Below are positions 21,610 to 31,965 of a DNA stretch of 64,000 nucleotides, piece by piece. Both the position numbers and the translations under genes were made by a program. The notes under the pieces are model-generated. The model saw only the letters and a list, made by a program, of their open reading frames with translations, searched no databases and was not told the DNA's origin. Each line of letters opens with the position of its first letter. Within the stretch, counting starts at the first letter, position 1. Where the stretch lies: the NCBI GenBank assembly GCA_029962745.1, contig CM057154.1, forward strand, positions 21,737,585 through 21,801,584. The letters run 5' to 3'. The stretch comes from Echinometra lucunter (taxonomy: Eukaryota; Echinodermata; Echinoidea; Camarodonta; Echinometridae).

Positions 21610-22665
21610 ATGCCTCCGCCCACCATAGGTGGTTGCCGGAGGCATTATGTTTTCGGGTCGTCCGTCCGTCCGTCCGTCCCGTTTTCGTTCTCGCGATAAC
21701 TTAAGAACCGTTTGACGGATCAACTTCAAACTTGGCTCATGTATGCATATGGGAGGGACAATGATCTGATTAGATTTTTGAGTCTCAAGGTCAAAGGTCA
21801 AGGTCATAGAGGTAATAATACACATAAAAATGGCTCGTTCACGCGATAACTTAAGAACCATTTGAAATATTGGCTTCAAACTTGGCTCATGTATGCACAT
21901 GGAAGGGACGATGATCTGATTAGATTTTGGGGTCACAAGGTCAAAGGTCAAAGGTCATAGAGGTCATTATGTACATAGAAATGGTTCGTTTTCACCATAA
22001 TTCAACAACCATTTGACTGATCTACCTCAGACTTGGCACAGGTATGCATATGGGAGGGACAATGATCTGATTAGATTTTGGAGTCTCAAGGTCAAAGGTC
22101 AAGGTCATAGAGGTAATAATACACATAAAAATGGCTCGTTCTCACGATAACTTAAGAACCATTTGACAGATTGGCTTCAAACTTGGCTCATGTATGCACA
22201 TGGAAGGGACAATGATCTGATTAGATTTTGGGGTCACAATGTCAAAGGTCAAAGGTCATAGAGGTCATTATGTACATAGAAATGGTTCGTTTTCACCATA
22301 ACTCAACAACCATTTGACCGATCAACCTCAAACTTGGCACAGGTATGCATATGGAAGGGACAATGATCTGAGTAGATTTTAGGGTCTCAAGGTCAAAGGT
22401 CAAAGGTCATAGAGGTCATTTTGTACATAGAAATGGTTCGTTCTTGTGATAACTCAGTAACCATTTGACGGTTCAACAAACTTGGCTCATGTATACATAT
22501 GGAAAGGGCAATGCTCTCATTAGATTTTGGGGTCACAAGGTCAAAGGTCAAGGTCAAAGATGTCATTGTATAAATGAAAATAAAGCAACATGAAGTGCCA
22601 TTTATTTCTGATCTGATAATGGCGGAGGCATAAAGTTTGACCACGCGTGGTCGAAGATTCATCTA
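21610..22665 (+). mobile_element. Helentron/pearl-like element with six 150-bp central repeats
   Basis: It is inserted in a T run: units A (10248) and D (38280) have the uninterrupted TCTATTTTTTGTATTAC. The left end has the hairpin ATGCCTCCGCCCACC..GGTGG..CGGAGGCAT and a (GTCC)n stretch at 21658-21680. The right end has GACCACGCGTGGTC, a perfect hairpin, then GAAGATTCAT and CTAG. A hairpin about 10 nt before CTAG, no target duplication and a T-T target are features of Helitron/Helentron-derived elements. Six units of 147-152 bp start near 21687, 21834, 21985, 22137, 22287 and 22439, most containing AGGTCAAAGGTCA. A reverse-oriented relative is at 58708. No Rep/helicase is encoded. Confidence 0.8.
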
Positions 22666-23162
22666 GTTTGTATTACATGTTTATCTGTTCAGGACCAGGA
22701 TGTAAAACAAAATGTTCTGTATCCTTGTTATCCTGATTAAATATATTTCAATAAAAGTAACAAATAATAAAAATATATGAAAATGAAAATAATGGAAAAC
22801 AAATCAGTGTCAATGGGGGTAGAAAAAAAGAGGAGACAAAGAAAAAGGGGTAAGTGGTGCTGAGGGGGACCGGAATGCAGGAAATTTAGCATTGTCGGGG
22901 AGGGTGGGAAAGAGGGTAGCCTACTCTCGTGGAAATTTCGATGATCACATCCCCACAGACATGGTACGGGGCTTAAAAGTTTTTAGTCCCCCACCCCAAC
23001 CACTCTCTCCATCCTTCACAAACACAATCTCTCTATCTCTCTTTATCTTTCTATTTCTTTCTCTCTCTCTCTTTCTTTCTCTCTGTCTTTCTCTGTTTCT
23101 CACTTACTCTCCCTTTCTCTTCCCCTCTCTCCCTCTCTCCCTCTCTCTTTTCTTTATTTCAG

Positions 23163-23324
23163 GGGAGTGTTTCATGAAGTGTCTTGCCAGTGATTTTTAC
23201 TGACAATGATTTTTACTGACAAATTTGCTCTTAGCCAATCAGATGCAAGGACTTCAGTGTCTTAAAACAGTCGTCAGTAAAAGTTACTGACAAGACACTT
23301 TGTAATGTTCCTAAAACGCTCCCC
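23163..23324. mobile_element. MITE of the GGGG-GTTTCATGAA family, copy 2
   Basis: Ends GGGAGTGTTTCATGAAG and CCTAAAACGCTCCCC, flanked by AG on both sides. It has short internal hairpins of CAGTGATTTTTACTGAC type and the signature TAGCCAATCAGATGCAAGG. The unit D copy is at the same relative position (38835-38996), so the insertion predates the duplication. Confidence 0.88.
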
Positions 23325-24957
23325 AGACCCTCTCTACTCCCTCTTCTTTCTTTCTCCCCGATCATTTTTCAACCATGAACAAAGGATCAGTGCAAATCAT
23401 AAATCTATTTCGCATAAACTGGCAAGTTACACAAAGTAATCTCTACTTTACAGAATCGTGGTTTCCTTTACTGGGTGAGAAACAATTTCAGTGTGAATCA
23501 CAATACAATAATACAATAATAGTTGCATGTGGATAACTAATATTGTATTGCAAAGCAAAATGAGATATACCAATCAAATTATAATCATTATCATTCTATC
23601 ATTATCATTTCCGGTTATTTTTTACTGTACATTTCCAAAATACACATGTCTATTTTGTATAACTATAATATATCATTTTATTTAATTCATTTATACACCA
23701 TAACAGCAAATTATTTCCATAAAGCCTTTCATATTTCAGAATCATTGTGAAAACCAATAGTTAAGAATTATAAAGACAAAATAACATTGGACATCAATAT
23801 TTTATATGAAGTGAATAATGTTTCCTGTATTGTGAAGAAAACTTTATAAAAGCAAATAATGTGAATCAGGTTCCCAAACACAGCATCATTAACAATAACA
23901 AGAAAAAAAACATAAAACATAATCTTAATAAGCAAGTGAACCTTATTACAGCAATACCCCACAGGCGCACTTTTTTTCCTTTACTACAAGCTTTTTGCTT
24001 CCATAGATGCAACCGGCAAGCATTCATTTATCAAAAAGGCACAAGTCTGCTTATTTGGTTTGGCTTTGCATTTGTTTTTGTTGTTTTCTGCAACTCCTTA
24101 TTCACACAAGCTATTGCTTAAATAATTTTCAGAAAACTAAATATCTTAAGAAGTAATTCGAATGTTTGAATGTGGGTGTGTGTATGACATGGTTTGCAAA
24201 AGCAACACTTTGTTATTATTTAAATATTATTATCATTTTAATAATAACATTAATAATAATAATAATAAAAATATTATTAATGAGATTAATAATAATGATA
24301 ATATTAATGACAGTAATAATAACAAGAAGAAGAAGAAAAAAAGAAGAAGAAGAAGAAGAAAAAGAAGAAAAAGAAGAGGAAGAAGCAATTTGAATAGTGC
24401 ATTCCATAAAAACTTCCAATGCGTTTTACAATATTGTAAGATAAGCACTTGGAGAGTCCATTTCTATTACCTTACATTGTTACATTGTTAAGATAACATT
24501 GCAATGCATTTAGATTACTTATTTACGAAATTACGCAGCATCGATTTCAACACTCTTCAAACATTATACAGCGTGCTCCCCCCCCCCCCCCCACCAAAAA
24601 AAAAAGAGTTGGAAAAAGTCTCCTCAAATGAATACCCTCCAGAGTTTACATTACTCTCACCTCCGCTGATAAAAACCAGAACAAATACCGATTCTCGTCA
24701 AGCTCAAATTTTGCACCCTTTCTCCTAAGTTACTTTTGCCCACTGAAGCGTAAAATATTTTCATCTTTTTGGAATGGATTTATTAGAAGAGATCCTAGGC
24801 TATCGCCATGTATGAAAATTTCCTGTGAATATTTTGAAATGCTTAGATAACGAGAATTTTTCCAACTGTAAACGTTTTTTTTTGGGGGGGGACGCTTTTT
24901 ATGTAAACAACAATGAGCAATAGAAAATGTAGATATGCCAGACTGAGACATAAAACA
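23325..24957. other. 3' flank of the unit B TLR, with AAT/AAG microsatellite
   Basis: Non-coding sequence matching 38997-40650 in unit D. It contains (AAT)n/(AAG)n at 24236-24385, a C run at 24575-24590 and a G run at 24886-24893. On the minus strand an AATAAA lies at 24779-24784, about 310 bp past the TLR stop, and could serve for polyadenylation. The ORFs made of poly-Ile/Asn/Lys are microsatellite translations. Confidence 0.6.
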
Positions 24958-25093
24958 TTATCCAGACCAGATGCACCTGCTATTGTAATATCCAAATATA
25001 TGTTTGTTACCGATTCTGTCTCATTTGCTGTTTGTGATGTTATTGTATTATGTGACTTGATTTGCCAAATAAAATAATAATAATAATAATAAT
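24958..25093 (+). mobile_element. Short retroelement-like insertion with (AAT)n tail just after the TLR stop
   Basis: Relative to unit D, where AAAACTTTATCAGCTACTCC is continuous across the site, unit B has about 135 extra bases ending GCCAAATAAAATAATAATAA. A 3' (AAT)n tail suggests a 5'-truncated LINE or SINE. It lies within 4 bp of the TLR stop codon, so it forms the start of the 3' UTR of that gene. Confidence 0.6.
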
Positions 25094-25096
25094 CAG

Positions 25097-27772
25097 CTAC
25101 TCCGGTGGGATAACATTGTTCCATCTTGCATTGTCTCTTTGAAGGGTCAGCAGCAGTTCATCCCAGAAATACTCCTGTCCTCTCTCATCTTCCACCCACT
25201 CCAGATAGGTCCTTCGCTCACTCAAGTACAACCTCACCAGGAACGGAATCTCTGCATCAGGAATATCCTCCAGGAAGACCACTACCACATTCTCCAGTCG
25301 AGCATCGTTCACCTGCTCAAAGGCTACGCGGAATTTGATCATGAACCAGTTGTCTTTCACTGCGGCTCGGCTGAGCAAGATGACTGACTTGAAGCTTTTC
25401 TCAATCGCATAGAGTACTGCATCAAAGTAATGCATACCAAGGATTAGATCGTCATCACCGAATGCATTCCTGTTGAAGTTCGGAAGCCTTTCTTCAAGAA
25501 CTGGTTTCAGGTATTCCACAACCCACTGCGCATCGTCCTCGAGGAACATGATGTTGAGATCAAATTCAAAGTCACCATGTTCCCTCGCATCTAATACTTC
25601 TTCATATCCCAACACAGCAAGCTTCAACAAATATAATTTGAACCTCACATACCAGCGATAACGATACAAAACAAATATTGATGCAATAAGCCCAATAGCT
25701 GCAAGCGGAACCAAACTCATGAGAACTATATTCCGACCGCAAAGTTCATTAGGAATAAAAGTCAATAATGGTTTGCCCCTTAAAGGTGCAAGCGTTCCTG
25801 ATCCTTTTGAACAAATTGTAACATTAAGGACATCTATCGGACCCTTTAACCATTCCACAAGCCAAGTAAGCTCACAATTACAAATGATTGGGTTGTTGGA
25901 AATGTCAATACTTCTTGCTGTAGCAAATATTGGTTCAAATGTACTGCGATTGAAATCTGTAAATTGATTAAAAGCTAAAAGCAATGTTTTCAAAGATGTA
26001 GTATTGGCAAATGTTCGGCTGTCAAGATAATTAAGATCATTCCTCGTTAGACTGCATGTTAGTAAATGTTTAAGATCTATAAATAGGTTAGCAGGAAGTA
26101 GTTTAATATAATTATATTCTAATTTAAGTGTACGAAGAGAGATAAGTCCATGGAAGGTCTCTGCTTGTATTACTGTTATCTGGCAATTACTAAGATCAAG
26201 AAAATCTAACGCAGAAAGATTACGAAACTGTCTTGACACCAGCTCCATCACAGGATTGAGCTTTAAAGAGAGATAGGTAAGATTACTCAAACCATCAAAG
26301 AGAGACAAGTTCTGATAGGAGTTCCACAGTTCACTGGACGTGACTTTTGAATTAGTAAGATCCAAAGATTCTAATGAACGAGTATTTTTAAAGATTTCAA
26401 CTGATATCAGAAAAATAGTACGCATATTACTACAAGTCATGGATATTAGCTTTGGTGAAATGAAATGTAAGTACCGTATACTTGTGCCCGAAACGTTCAA
26501 ATATTGAAGACTACAGAGTTCTGAAGAAGATAGCCTGAAGTCGACGAGATTTTTATTATTGGCTAAGTCTAATATTGACAGATTAGACAAACCTTGGAAA
26601 GTATTTGGTGTTATTCTATCCAACTCATTCCCGCACAAATACATCTCACGCAAATGTATTAAACTCCAATTAGATTCGGAAGGATTAATTTGCTCTAAGT
26701 TATTGTATTTCAAATCAAGTATTTGAAGTTTATTCATTCCAAAGAAATATTTTGGTTCTAACAAAGGGATGATATATGACCTTGCTATAAGTTCCGATAG
26801 AAAATGAAGGTCTGTAAAGATAGTATCAATGGTATCATTTATTTCAACTGAATAAATATCCAAAGAGAATAGATAATGGTTCCTCAGAGGACTGAAGAAA
26901 TGTGGATCTAGTATGCCTTGACCATTAGAGTTCAGTGACAGATGCTTGATCCTTGACAGGGCAACCGCAGAAATCAATTCATGCCACACATTAGATGTTA
27001 TAGAATTAATGCCACCGAACAGGAAAGACTCCACACGGAGAGTTGCAATGGTGTTTGAGTCTATGAGTATTACACGGTTATATGACAAGTCAAGCTTTTT
27101 GACATCACAGTCAAGCCTGAATGTCCGATAGGTTAGTTCTTTAAATTTGTTATTTTGAAGGGAAATTAGGTCAATAGACTTGTGGTTTTCTGAATGACAT
27201 GAAATGTTAATGTGGGTAATTGCATTACGATCTAATATGAGAATATTTACTTGATTTAACTGCTGTAATAGAAGAAAAGACTTTAAATGGCAATGTTCTA
27301 CTAAAATGGTAGACAAACTTTGGCTCAAATTTATAATGTTTGGATGAAGGTTTTCAAGGAAGTGATTACAAGATATATCTAGATGCAGAAGATACTTGAG
27401 TGGTTGAAAGGTTGTGGCTTCAATATTTTGAACATTATTGAAACTAATATACAAGTGTGTTAACTGAAGATATCTCACAAATGAGGAATTAAAAAGGTTC
27501 TTGATATAGTTACGATTTAGATCTAGTATCTGAATGTCTGGTGAGAGATAATCTGGTACTCCTCTGAGCATTAGACCTCGGCAATTGGCGGATCTGTTCT
27601 TTACATCTTCTACACATTTGCGTGCCGACTCATATTCTGGATGTATTACTGGTGTCATTTGGTAATTTGTTTCTTCCTGCTGATATACGGTGACAGATGC
27701 AGCGTGAAGAGTCCACGTCAACAGCAAGAGAAGAGACAAAGATGCCATCATGGTGTAGGTGTATGCGGTCAT
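25097..27772 (-). CDS. Toll-like receptor, single-exon, intact (unit B)
   Basis: Predicted single-pass membrane pattern-recognition receptor of 891 residues. The chosen start is the first ATG of the frame (27770-27772); the frame also runs upstream without ATG, and MMASL at residues 8-12 is an alternative start shared with the other copies. Order: hydrophobic leader (about 8-26); LRRNT-type cysteines 53 and 64; about 20 LRRs; LRRCT with C631, C633, C654 and C678; one membrane segment (about 683-704); Arg/Lys-rich stop-transfer; TIR from about 733. In the TIR, box 1 is FDLNIMF, box 3 is YFWDEL (F869, W870) and the C-terminus is VIPPE. The BB loop reads AFGDDDLILG and lacks the usual Pro. One LRRCT and one LRRNT place it with vertebrate-type (single-cysteine-cluster) TLRs. 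Ligand is unknown. The whole coding region is in one exon, as is usual for sea urchin TLRs. Confidence 0.97.
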   Translation of the reverse strand: MTAYTYTMMASLSLLLLLTWTLHAASVTVYQQEETNYQMTPVIHPEYESARKCVEDVKNRSANCRGLMLRGVPDYLSPDIQILDLNRNYIKNLFNSSFVRYLQLTHLYISFNNVQNIEATTFQPLKYLLHLDISCNHFLENLHPNIINLSQSLSTILVEHCHLKSFLLLQQLNQVNILILDRNAITHINISCHSENHKSIDLISLQNNKFKELTYRTFRLDCDVKKLDLSYNRVILIDSNTIATLRVESFLFGGINSITSNVWHELISAVALSRIKHLSLNSNGQGILDPHFFSPLRNHYLFSLDIYSVEINDTIDTIFTDLHFLSELIARSYIIPLLEPKYFFGMNKLQILDLKYNNLEQINPSESNWSLIHLREMYLCGNELDRITPNTFQGLSNLSILDLANNKNLVDFRLSSSELCSLQYLNVSGTSIRYLHFISPKLISMTCSNMRTIFLISVEIFKNTRSLESLDLTNSKVTSSELWNSYQNLSLFDGLSNLTYLSLKLNPVMELVSRQFRNLSALDFLDLSNCQITVIQAETFHGLISLRTLKLEYNYIKLLPANLFIDLKHLLTCSLTRNDLNYLDSRTFANTTSLKTLLLAFNQFTDFNRSTFEPIFATARSIDISNNPIICNCELTWLVEWLKGPIDVLNVTICSKGSGTLAPLRGKPLLTFIPNELCGRNIVLMSLVPLAAIGLIASIFVLYRYRWYVRFKLYLLKLAVLGYEEVLDAREHGDFEFDLNIMFLEDDAQWVVEYLKPVLEERLPNFNRNAFGDDDLILGMHYFDAVLYAIEKSFKSVILLSRAAVKDNWFMIKFRVAFEQVNDARLENVVVVFLEDIPDAEIPFLVRLYLSERRTYLEWVEDERGQEYFWDELLLTLQRDNARWNNVIPPE

Positions 27773-29411
27773 TGAAAGGCTCCCTATAGTTATCAAAATG
27801 AATGATCTATTTTTGTAGCCTGGACATTATCAAAGAATAGGAAGCACAAATTAATACATTTTTTAGATTACTAAGGTGAGCAAGACCATTCAACTCAGAC
27901 AAAAGTATTTTGCATGATTTTTCAATCTTGCAACACTAACTGGATTGTTTGTCTATTCATGCCACAATCACTGTCACAAAGTTATTCATGTACTATAGTA
28001 TGCCACTATGCTTACAAAGAAGGAACATTTATCCCAACACACCAGCATAATGCAGATGCCTTTGAAGCATAATATGCACGCTCACCATGAGGCACACAGG
28101 AGGGTTCCAGCTTAGAGACGGGCAAACACACTTGGGGGCTAACCTCAGCCCTTTGTGGGGGCACACCTCAAATGCTAACTACCAGCATACAGCCCTACCC
28201 CCCCCCCAAAAAAAAAAAAAAAAAACAAGCACATTTCTCTCCCCTTTAAACATACTTCTTTATATTTATAAGAGTGCAAGGCTTAGAATTTTCACTGTAA
28301 ACAAGATTGAAATCCTGGTGAATTACCCATTTTAATGAAAAGAGAGGGTAATAGAGAGAAGAATTTTTTTTAAAAGTTCCATCGAAATCTGTTACAAAAT
28401 GAGAAAATTATGAAAGTTTGAAAAATCTCAATTCACTTTCTATGGCAATCCTCCAATTGGTAATGTTGCTTCAAAATGGCAAATTTTCATATTTTCTTGA
28501 TTATCTCTAAAGATGCTGTTTGTTTCTTTGTGAACTCCACAAAATACATTTTATCTATTTTAATCAGAATACTCTAAATTATGGTGTTGTGGGTTTAGAG
28601 GGTTGAATGCAAATCATATTTGCCCCTCCTGGGCCTCTCCCCCCCCCCCCCCCCTTGATAGGGAGAAAATCTGCTCCTTTATCATCATGTCCAAGTTCAC
28701 TCTTAGAAAAATGTGCCATTAACCTTTTTGTCCCGGCAAAATAACCCCCACCCCCAAATGAAGGAAGCATCTACCCCTTTCTGCATAGATGATGAACAGA
28801 ATTTCTAAATACTGAAAGACAATGCATCTAATTAATATGAGGGAGCATAGCCTACGAAGAAGAAAACTTTCATTAATCAAAGCTGAAAGTTTGCATTTAG
28901 AGCACTAATGTGCCTATTTTACAGTTTTACATGCTTGTATATAGCGCAATCTTATGACCCGAAATATCTTTCTTTTTTGTGCAAAGGGCCCATTGATTTC
29001 ATGCCCCCCCCCCTTTCTGGTACCTATGCCCACCACAGACAGGAAGGGGGACTGAACCCTGCAAATCAAGGATAAAACAGTTATATTCTTACAATACGAT
29101 CAAAGTCCCATCCCTGAATAGTGAGCCTAAAACATAATAAGTACAGTATACCAGTACGCTAACTGCCACTAATCCTTTTGAAAAAGAAATATAAATCTGA
29201 CAAATAAAACTAAAAATTCTCCTGCTAAACACCACATGCAAAATGAAAGTTTAAAATGGAAACCAAGAAGAAATAAGGAAGCATGCTCACTTGCTCTCTA
29301 CTGCACCAAAATGAAAAAAAAGCAAAGTAAGCACTTTAACTCATATAAAAAGAAAGTCAACAATGTAAAACATATACATATTTAAACTGCATGTAAGATG
29401 TTGATATTTAC
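27773..29411. other. 5' flank of the unit B TLR
   Basis: Backbone shared with units A and C. On the minus strand TTTTGATAACTATAG ends at 27784, a possible splice acceptor 12 bp before the ATG. The ACTCTTAGAAAAA MITE is mostly deleted here (28697-28737). Poly-C and poly-A runs lie at 28198-28226 and 28638-28655. No coding region seen. Confidence 0.55.
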
Positions 29412-29476
29412 CATTAATCTCTTGATTGAAATAGAAGTGTGTTTTTCTCCAGTGACACAAAATGGACCAACCTCAC
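29412..29476 (-). other. Candidate non-coding first exon of the TLR, unit B copy
   Basis: The same 65-bp length and borders as the unit A copy: AG before GTGAGGTTGG and GATTAATG before GTAAATATC. It is 1.64 kb 5' of the intact TLR start at 27772. The body has a few substitutions, but both splice-like borders are unchanged. Confidence 0.45.
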
Positions 29477-29789
29477 CTACAGAACAGATCAGGCAAAATA
29501 TAAGTCAAAATGGAAATACAGATGCCATCAGTAAGTAATTTTCAATTAGACAATTACTTTCAACTTCTGCACCGAAATGAAATGAAATTAACACTCCAAG
29601 TGACCCATACTTCCTGGCATATATGAAGAAAGTCAACAGCTAAGATACCAAGTTTTGCTTTCGATTGATCAATCTTTTATGCAAGTCATGGGCGTCGATC
29701 CGAACTTGACCATGGGGGGGGGGGGGGACACAATAGCTTGTCACCTTTCCAGTTACTTTAAAAGTTATACCTCATTATATTGCTATACC

Positions 29790-29833
<44 letters not shown>

Positions 29834-30283
29834 ATGCTCTTTCACGCTATTTAGTTTCATTGGTGACCGGTTCATTTATTGTCTATTTATCAGCATTACA
29901 ATTTTAACTACCTAAATAAACACGTAAATTCCTCCCATATTAAAGGGGAAGCATGGGGGGGGGGGAACACAATACTTTGTCACCTTTCCAGATACTTTAA
30001 AAATTATACCTCATTATATTGCTATACCCCCCCCCCCCCCTCCCCCCCCCCCCCCATATCAAAGTTCTTCTATATTCATTAGCTTAAGAATCAAATCGTT
30101 TTGAAATTTCCGATCCTTTTTACATTATTTCCATTCATACTTATTTTGGAAGCTTAAATTACATGCCTGAAGTTAAGTTACCGGGACCACGCCCCCGACT
30201 TATACGCCGCGCGCGGTACTCCGATCCCATGCTTCGATCCATAGCTCCGATCCCATGGAGCTATCTCCGTGCAATACAGGGCT

Positions 30284-30413
30284 GCGTTTCACGAAAACGT
30301 CATAAGTAAGTTCTTGGACATCCCATTGAAACACGTATTGTAGAATTAACACGCGTTTCAATGGGATGTCCATGAACTTATACTTATGACGGATTCGTGA
30401 AACGAAGTCCTGT
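30284..30413. mobile_element. Short foldback element with long inverted arms
   Basis: The arms run from GTTTCACGAAAACGTCATAA through GACATCCCATTGAAACACG and return inverted, ending CGTGAAAC, with a spacer of only about 20 bp. It is a MITE-like hairpin of a different family from the GGGG-end elements. Confidence 0.75.
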
Positions 30414-30539
30414 ATTCCATTCGGAGGGTGGGTTCATTGTGGCCCCATTTATAAAAAAAAAAAAAAAAAAAAAATCCGCGTAGATCCGCGTACACGAAAA
30501 TGGGGAGGGGGGGGGGGGGGGGTTTCAGCACCAGACGAG

Positions 30540-30735
30540 AAACATGCGTATGCTAAAGGTGTTCTGGTTTCAATTAATTCCTATTTGGATTTCCAGTTGC
30601 AGGAAGTAGTAAAAGATACAGATGGGCGATATATATTAATGCAATATTCTATTCATGGATTAAAGGTGGTCTTGTGTAATGTGTATATCCCAACTATAGA
30701 AATAAGGAATTGGAACAAATCAATTTTTTGAAAGA
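30540..30735 (+). mobile_element. LINE endonuclease fragment
   Basis: The plus-strand frame reads KGVLVSI, then DTDGRYILMQYSI, then VVLCNVYIP. This is the central part of the APE-type endonuclease of a non-LTR element (GV..L, GRY, N.Y.P blocks). It meets a stop after NWNKSIF. Its orientation is opposite to the TLR genes, and it abuts the TLR remnant at 30753. Confidence 0.7.
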
Positions 30736-30752
30736 GTTGTCTCGGAAAATAT

Positions 30753-30792
30753 GAGTCAAAGATGCCATCATGGTGTAGGTGTATGCAGTCAT
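30753..30792 (-). pseudogene. TLR 5' remnant (unit C)
   Basis: Only the first 13 or so codons survive, including the ATGATGGCATC that encodes MMAS, followed downstream by LINE sequence. About 2.6 kb of receptor gene and its 3' flank are gone. The upstream region, including the candidate first exon, is otherwise well preserved. Confidence 0.88.
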
Positions 30793-31723
30793 TGGAAGGC
30801 TCCCTATAGTTATCAAAATGAATGATCTATTTTTGTAGCCTGGACATTATCAAAGAATACGAAGCACAAATTAATACATTTTTAGATTACTAAAGTGAGC
30901 AAGACCATTCAACTCAGACAAAAGTATTTTGCATGATGTTTCAATCTTGCAACACTAACTGGATTGTTTGTCGATCCATGCCACAATCACTGTCATAAAG
31001 TTATTCATGTACTAAAGTATGCCACTATGCCTACAAAGAAGGAACATTTATCCCAACACACCAGCATAATGCGGATGCCTTTGAAGCATAATATGCACGC
31101 TCACCATGAGGCACAAAGGAGGGTTCCAGCTTAGGGAGGGGGCAAACACACTTGGGGCCAACCTCAGCCCTTTGTGGGGGCACACCTCAAATGTTAACTA
31201 CCAGCATACAGCCCTACCCCCCCCCCCCTTCCCCAAACAAGCACATTTCTCTCCCCTTTACACATACTTCTTCATATTTATAAAAGTGCAAGGCTTAGAA
31301 TTTTCACTGTAAACAAGATTGAAATCCTGGTGAATTACCCATTTTAATGAAAAGAGAGGATAAAAGAGAAGCAAATTTTCTAAAAGTTCCATCAAAATCT
31401 GTTACAAAATGAAAAAAAATTATGAAAGTTAAAAAAATCTCAATTCACTTTCTATGGCAATCCTCAAATTGGTAATGTTGCTTCAAAATGGCAGGTTTAG
31501 AAGGACAACTCTCAATATATTTTGTACACAAATGCTCATTTTTTTCTTGATTATCTCTTTGTGAACTCCACAAAATACATTTTATCTATTTTAATCAGAA
31601 TACTCTAAATTATGGTGTTGTGGGTTAAGAGGGTTGGATGGAAATCATATTTACCCTTCTGGGCCTCCCCCCCCCCCCCCTTAATAGGGAGAAAATCTGC
31701 TTCTATATCATCATGTCCAAGTT

Positions 31724-31965
31724 CACTCTTAGAAACTGAAAATGTGCCATTTAGAACCCTTTTGTCCCGTATTTAGAACCCTCCAGAAAAGGGGCTCTAT
31801 AAAGGGTTCTTTATGTTTTCAAGCACCTCAAAAGGTTTCATGTACAAGCAATAATGTTTCTAAAACCCCTTTAGAACCTTTCAGAGAACCTTTGCTGGTT
31901 CTTTGAAGAACCTTTCAAGGTTCAGTGGGACAAGAAAAAGGTGCTTATCAGCACATTTTTTTTCA
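31724..31965. mobile_element. MITE with ACTCTTAGAAA ends, unit C copy
   Basis: It is collinear with 13083-13316, sharing the AGAACCCTT/AAGGGTTCT internal motifs. The right inverted terminus has decayed (TTTTTTTCAATATATG), so the element is recognised by alignment to unit A. Confidence 0.65.

Larger units (their letters stand above)
20187..29686. repeat. TLR segmental duplication, unit B
   Basis: It contains the 3' flank, the intact TLR at 25097-27772 and 1.9 kb of upstream backbone. It ends abruptly at 29686, where unit C homology at 33029 would continue and poly-G/C repeat begins instead. Confidence 0.85.
29687..30752. other. Junction between units B and C, filled with repeat pieces
   Basis: Starts at CATGGGCGTCGATCC, an end of the GGCGT/poly-C family. 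A poly-G..poly-C module is present twice (29696-29830 and 29935-30055), each with ACACAATANNTTGTCACCTT and CTCATTATATTGCTATACCCC. Then follow a foldback element and a LINE fragment. A G run and A run occupy 30450-30523. No host gene seen. Confidence 0.7.

Noticed and set aside
24162..24491. Poly-Asn/Ile/Lys ORFs on both strands (also 39821-40163)
   Set aside because: They are AAT and AAG microsatellites; composition alone explains them.
25126..25967. Plus-strand ORFs opposite the TLR 3' half (also 40873-41714)
   Set aside because: Shadows of the receptor on the opposite strand; they are conserved only because the TIR codons are.
27772..27796. Extension of the unit B TLR by eight residues upstream of the first ATG
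   Set aside because: The longer frame would need a TTG start, and the unit D gene has stops at the matching place; the ATG start is preferred.
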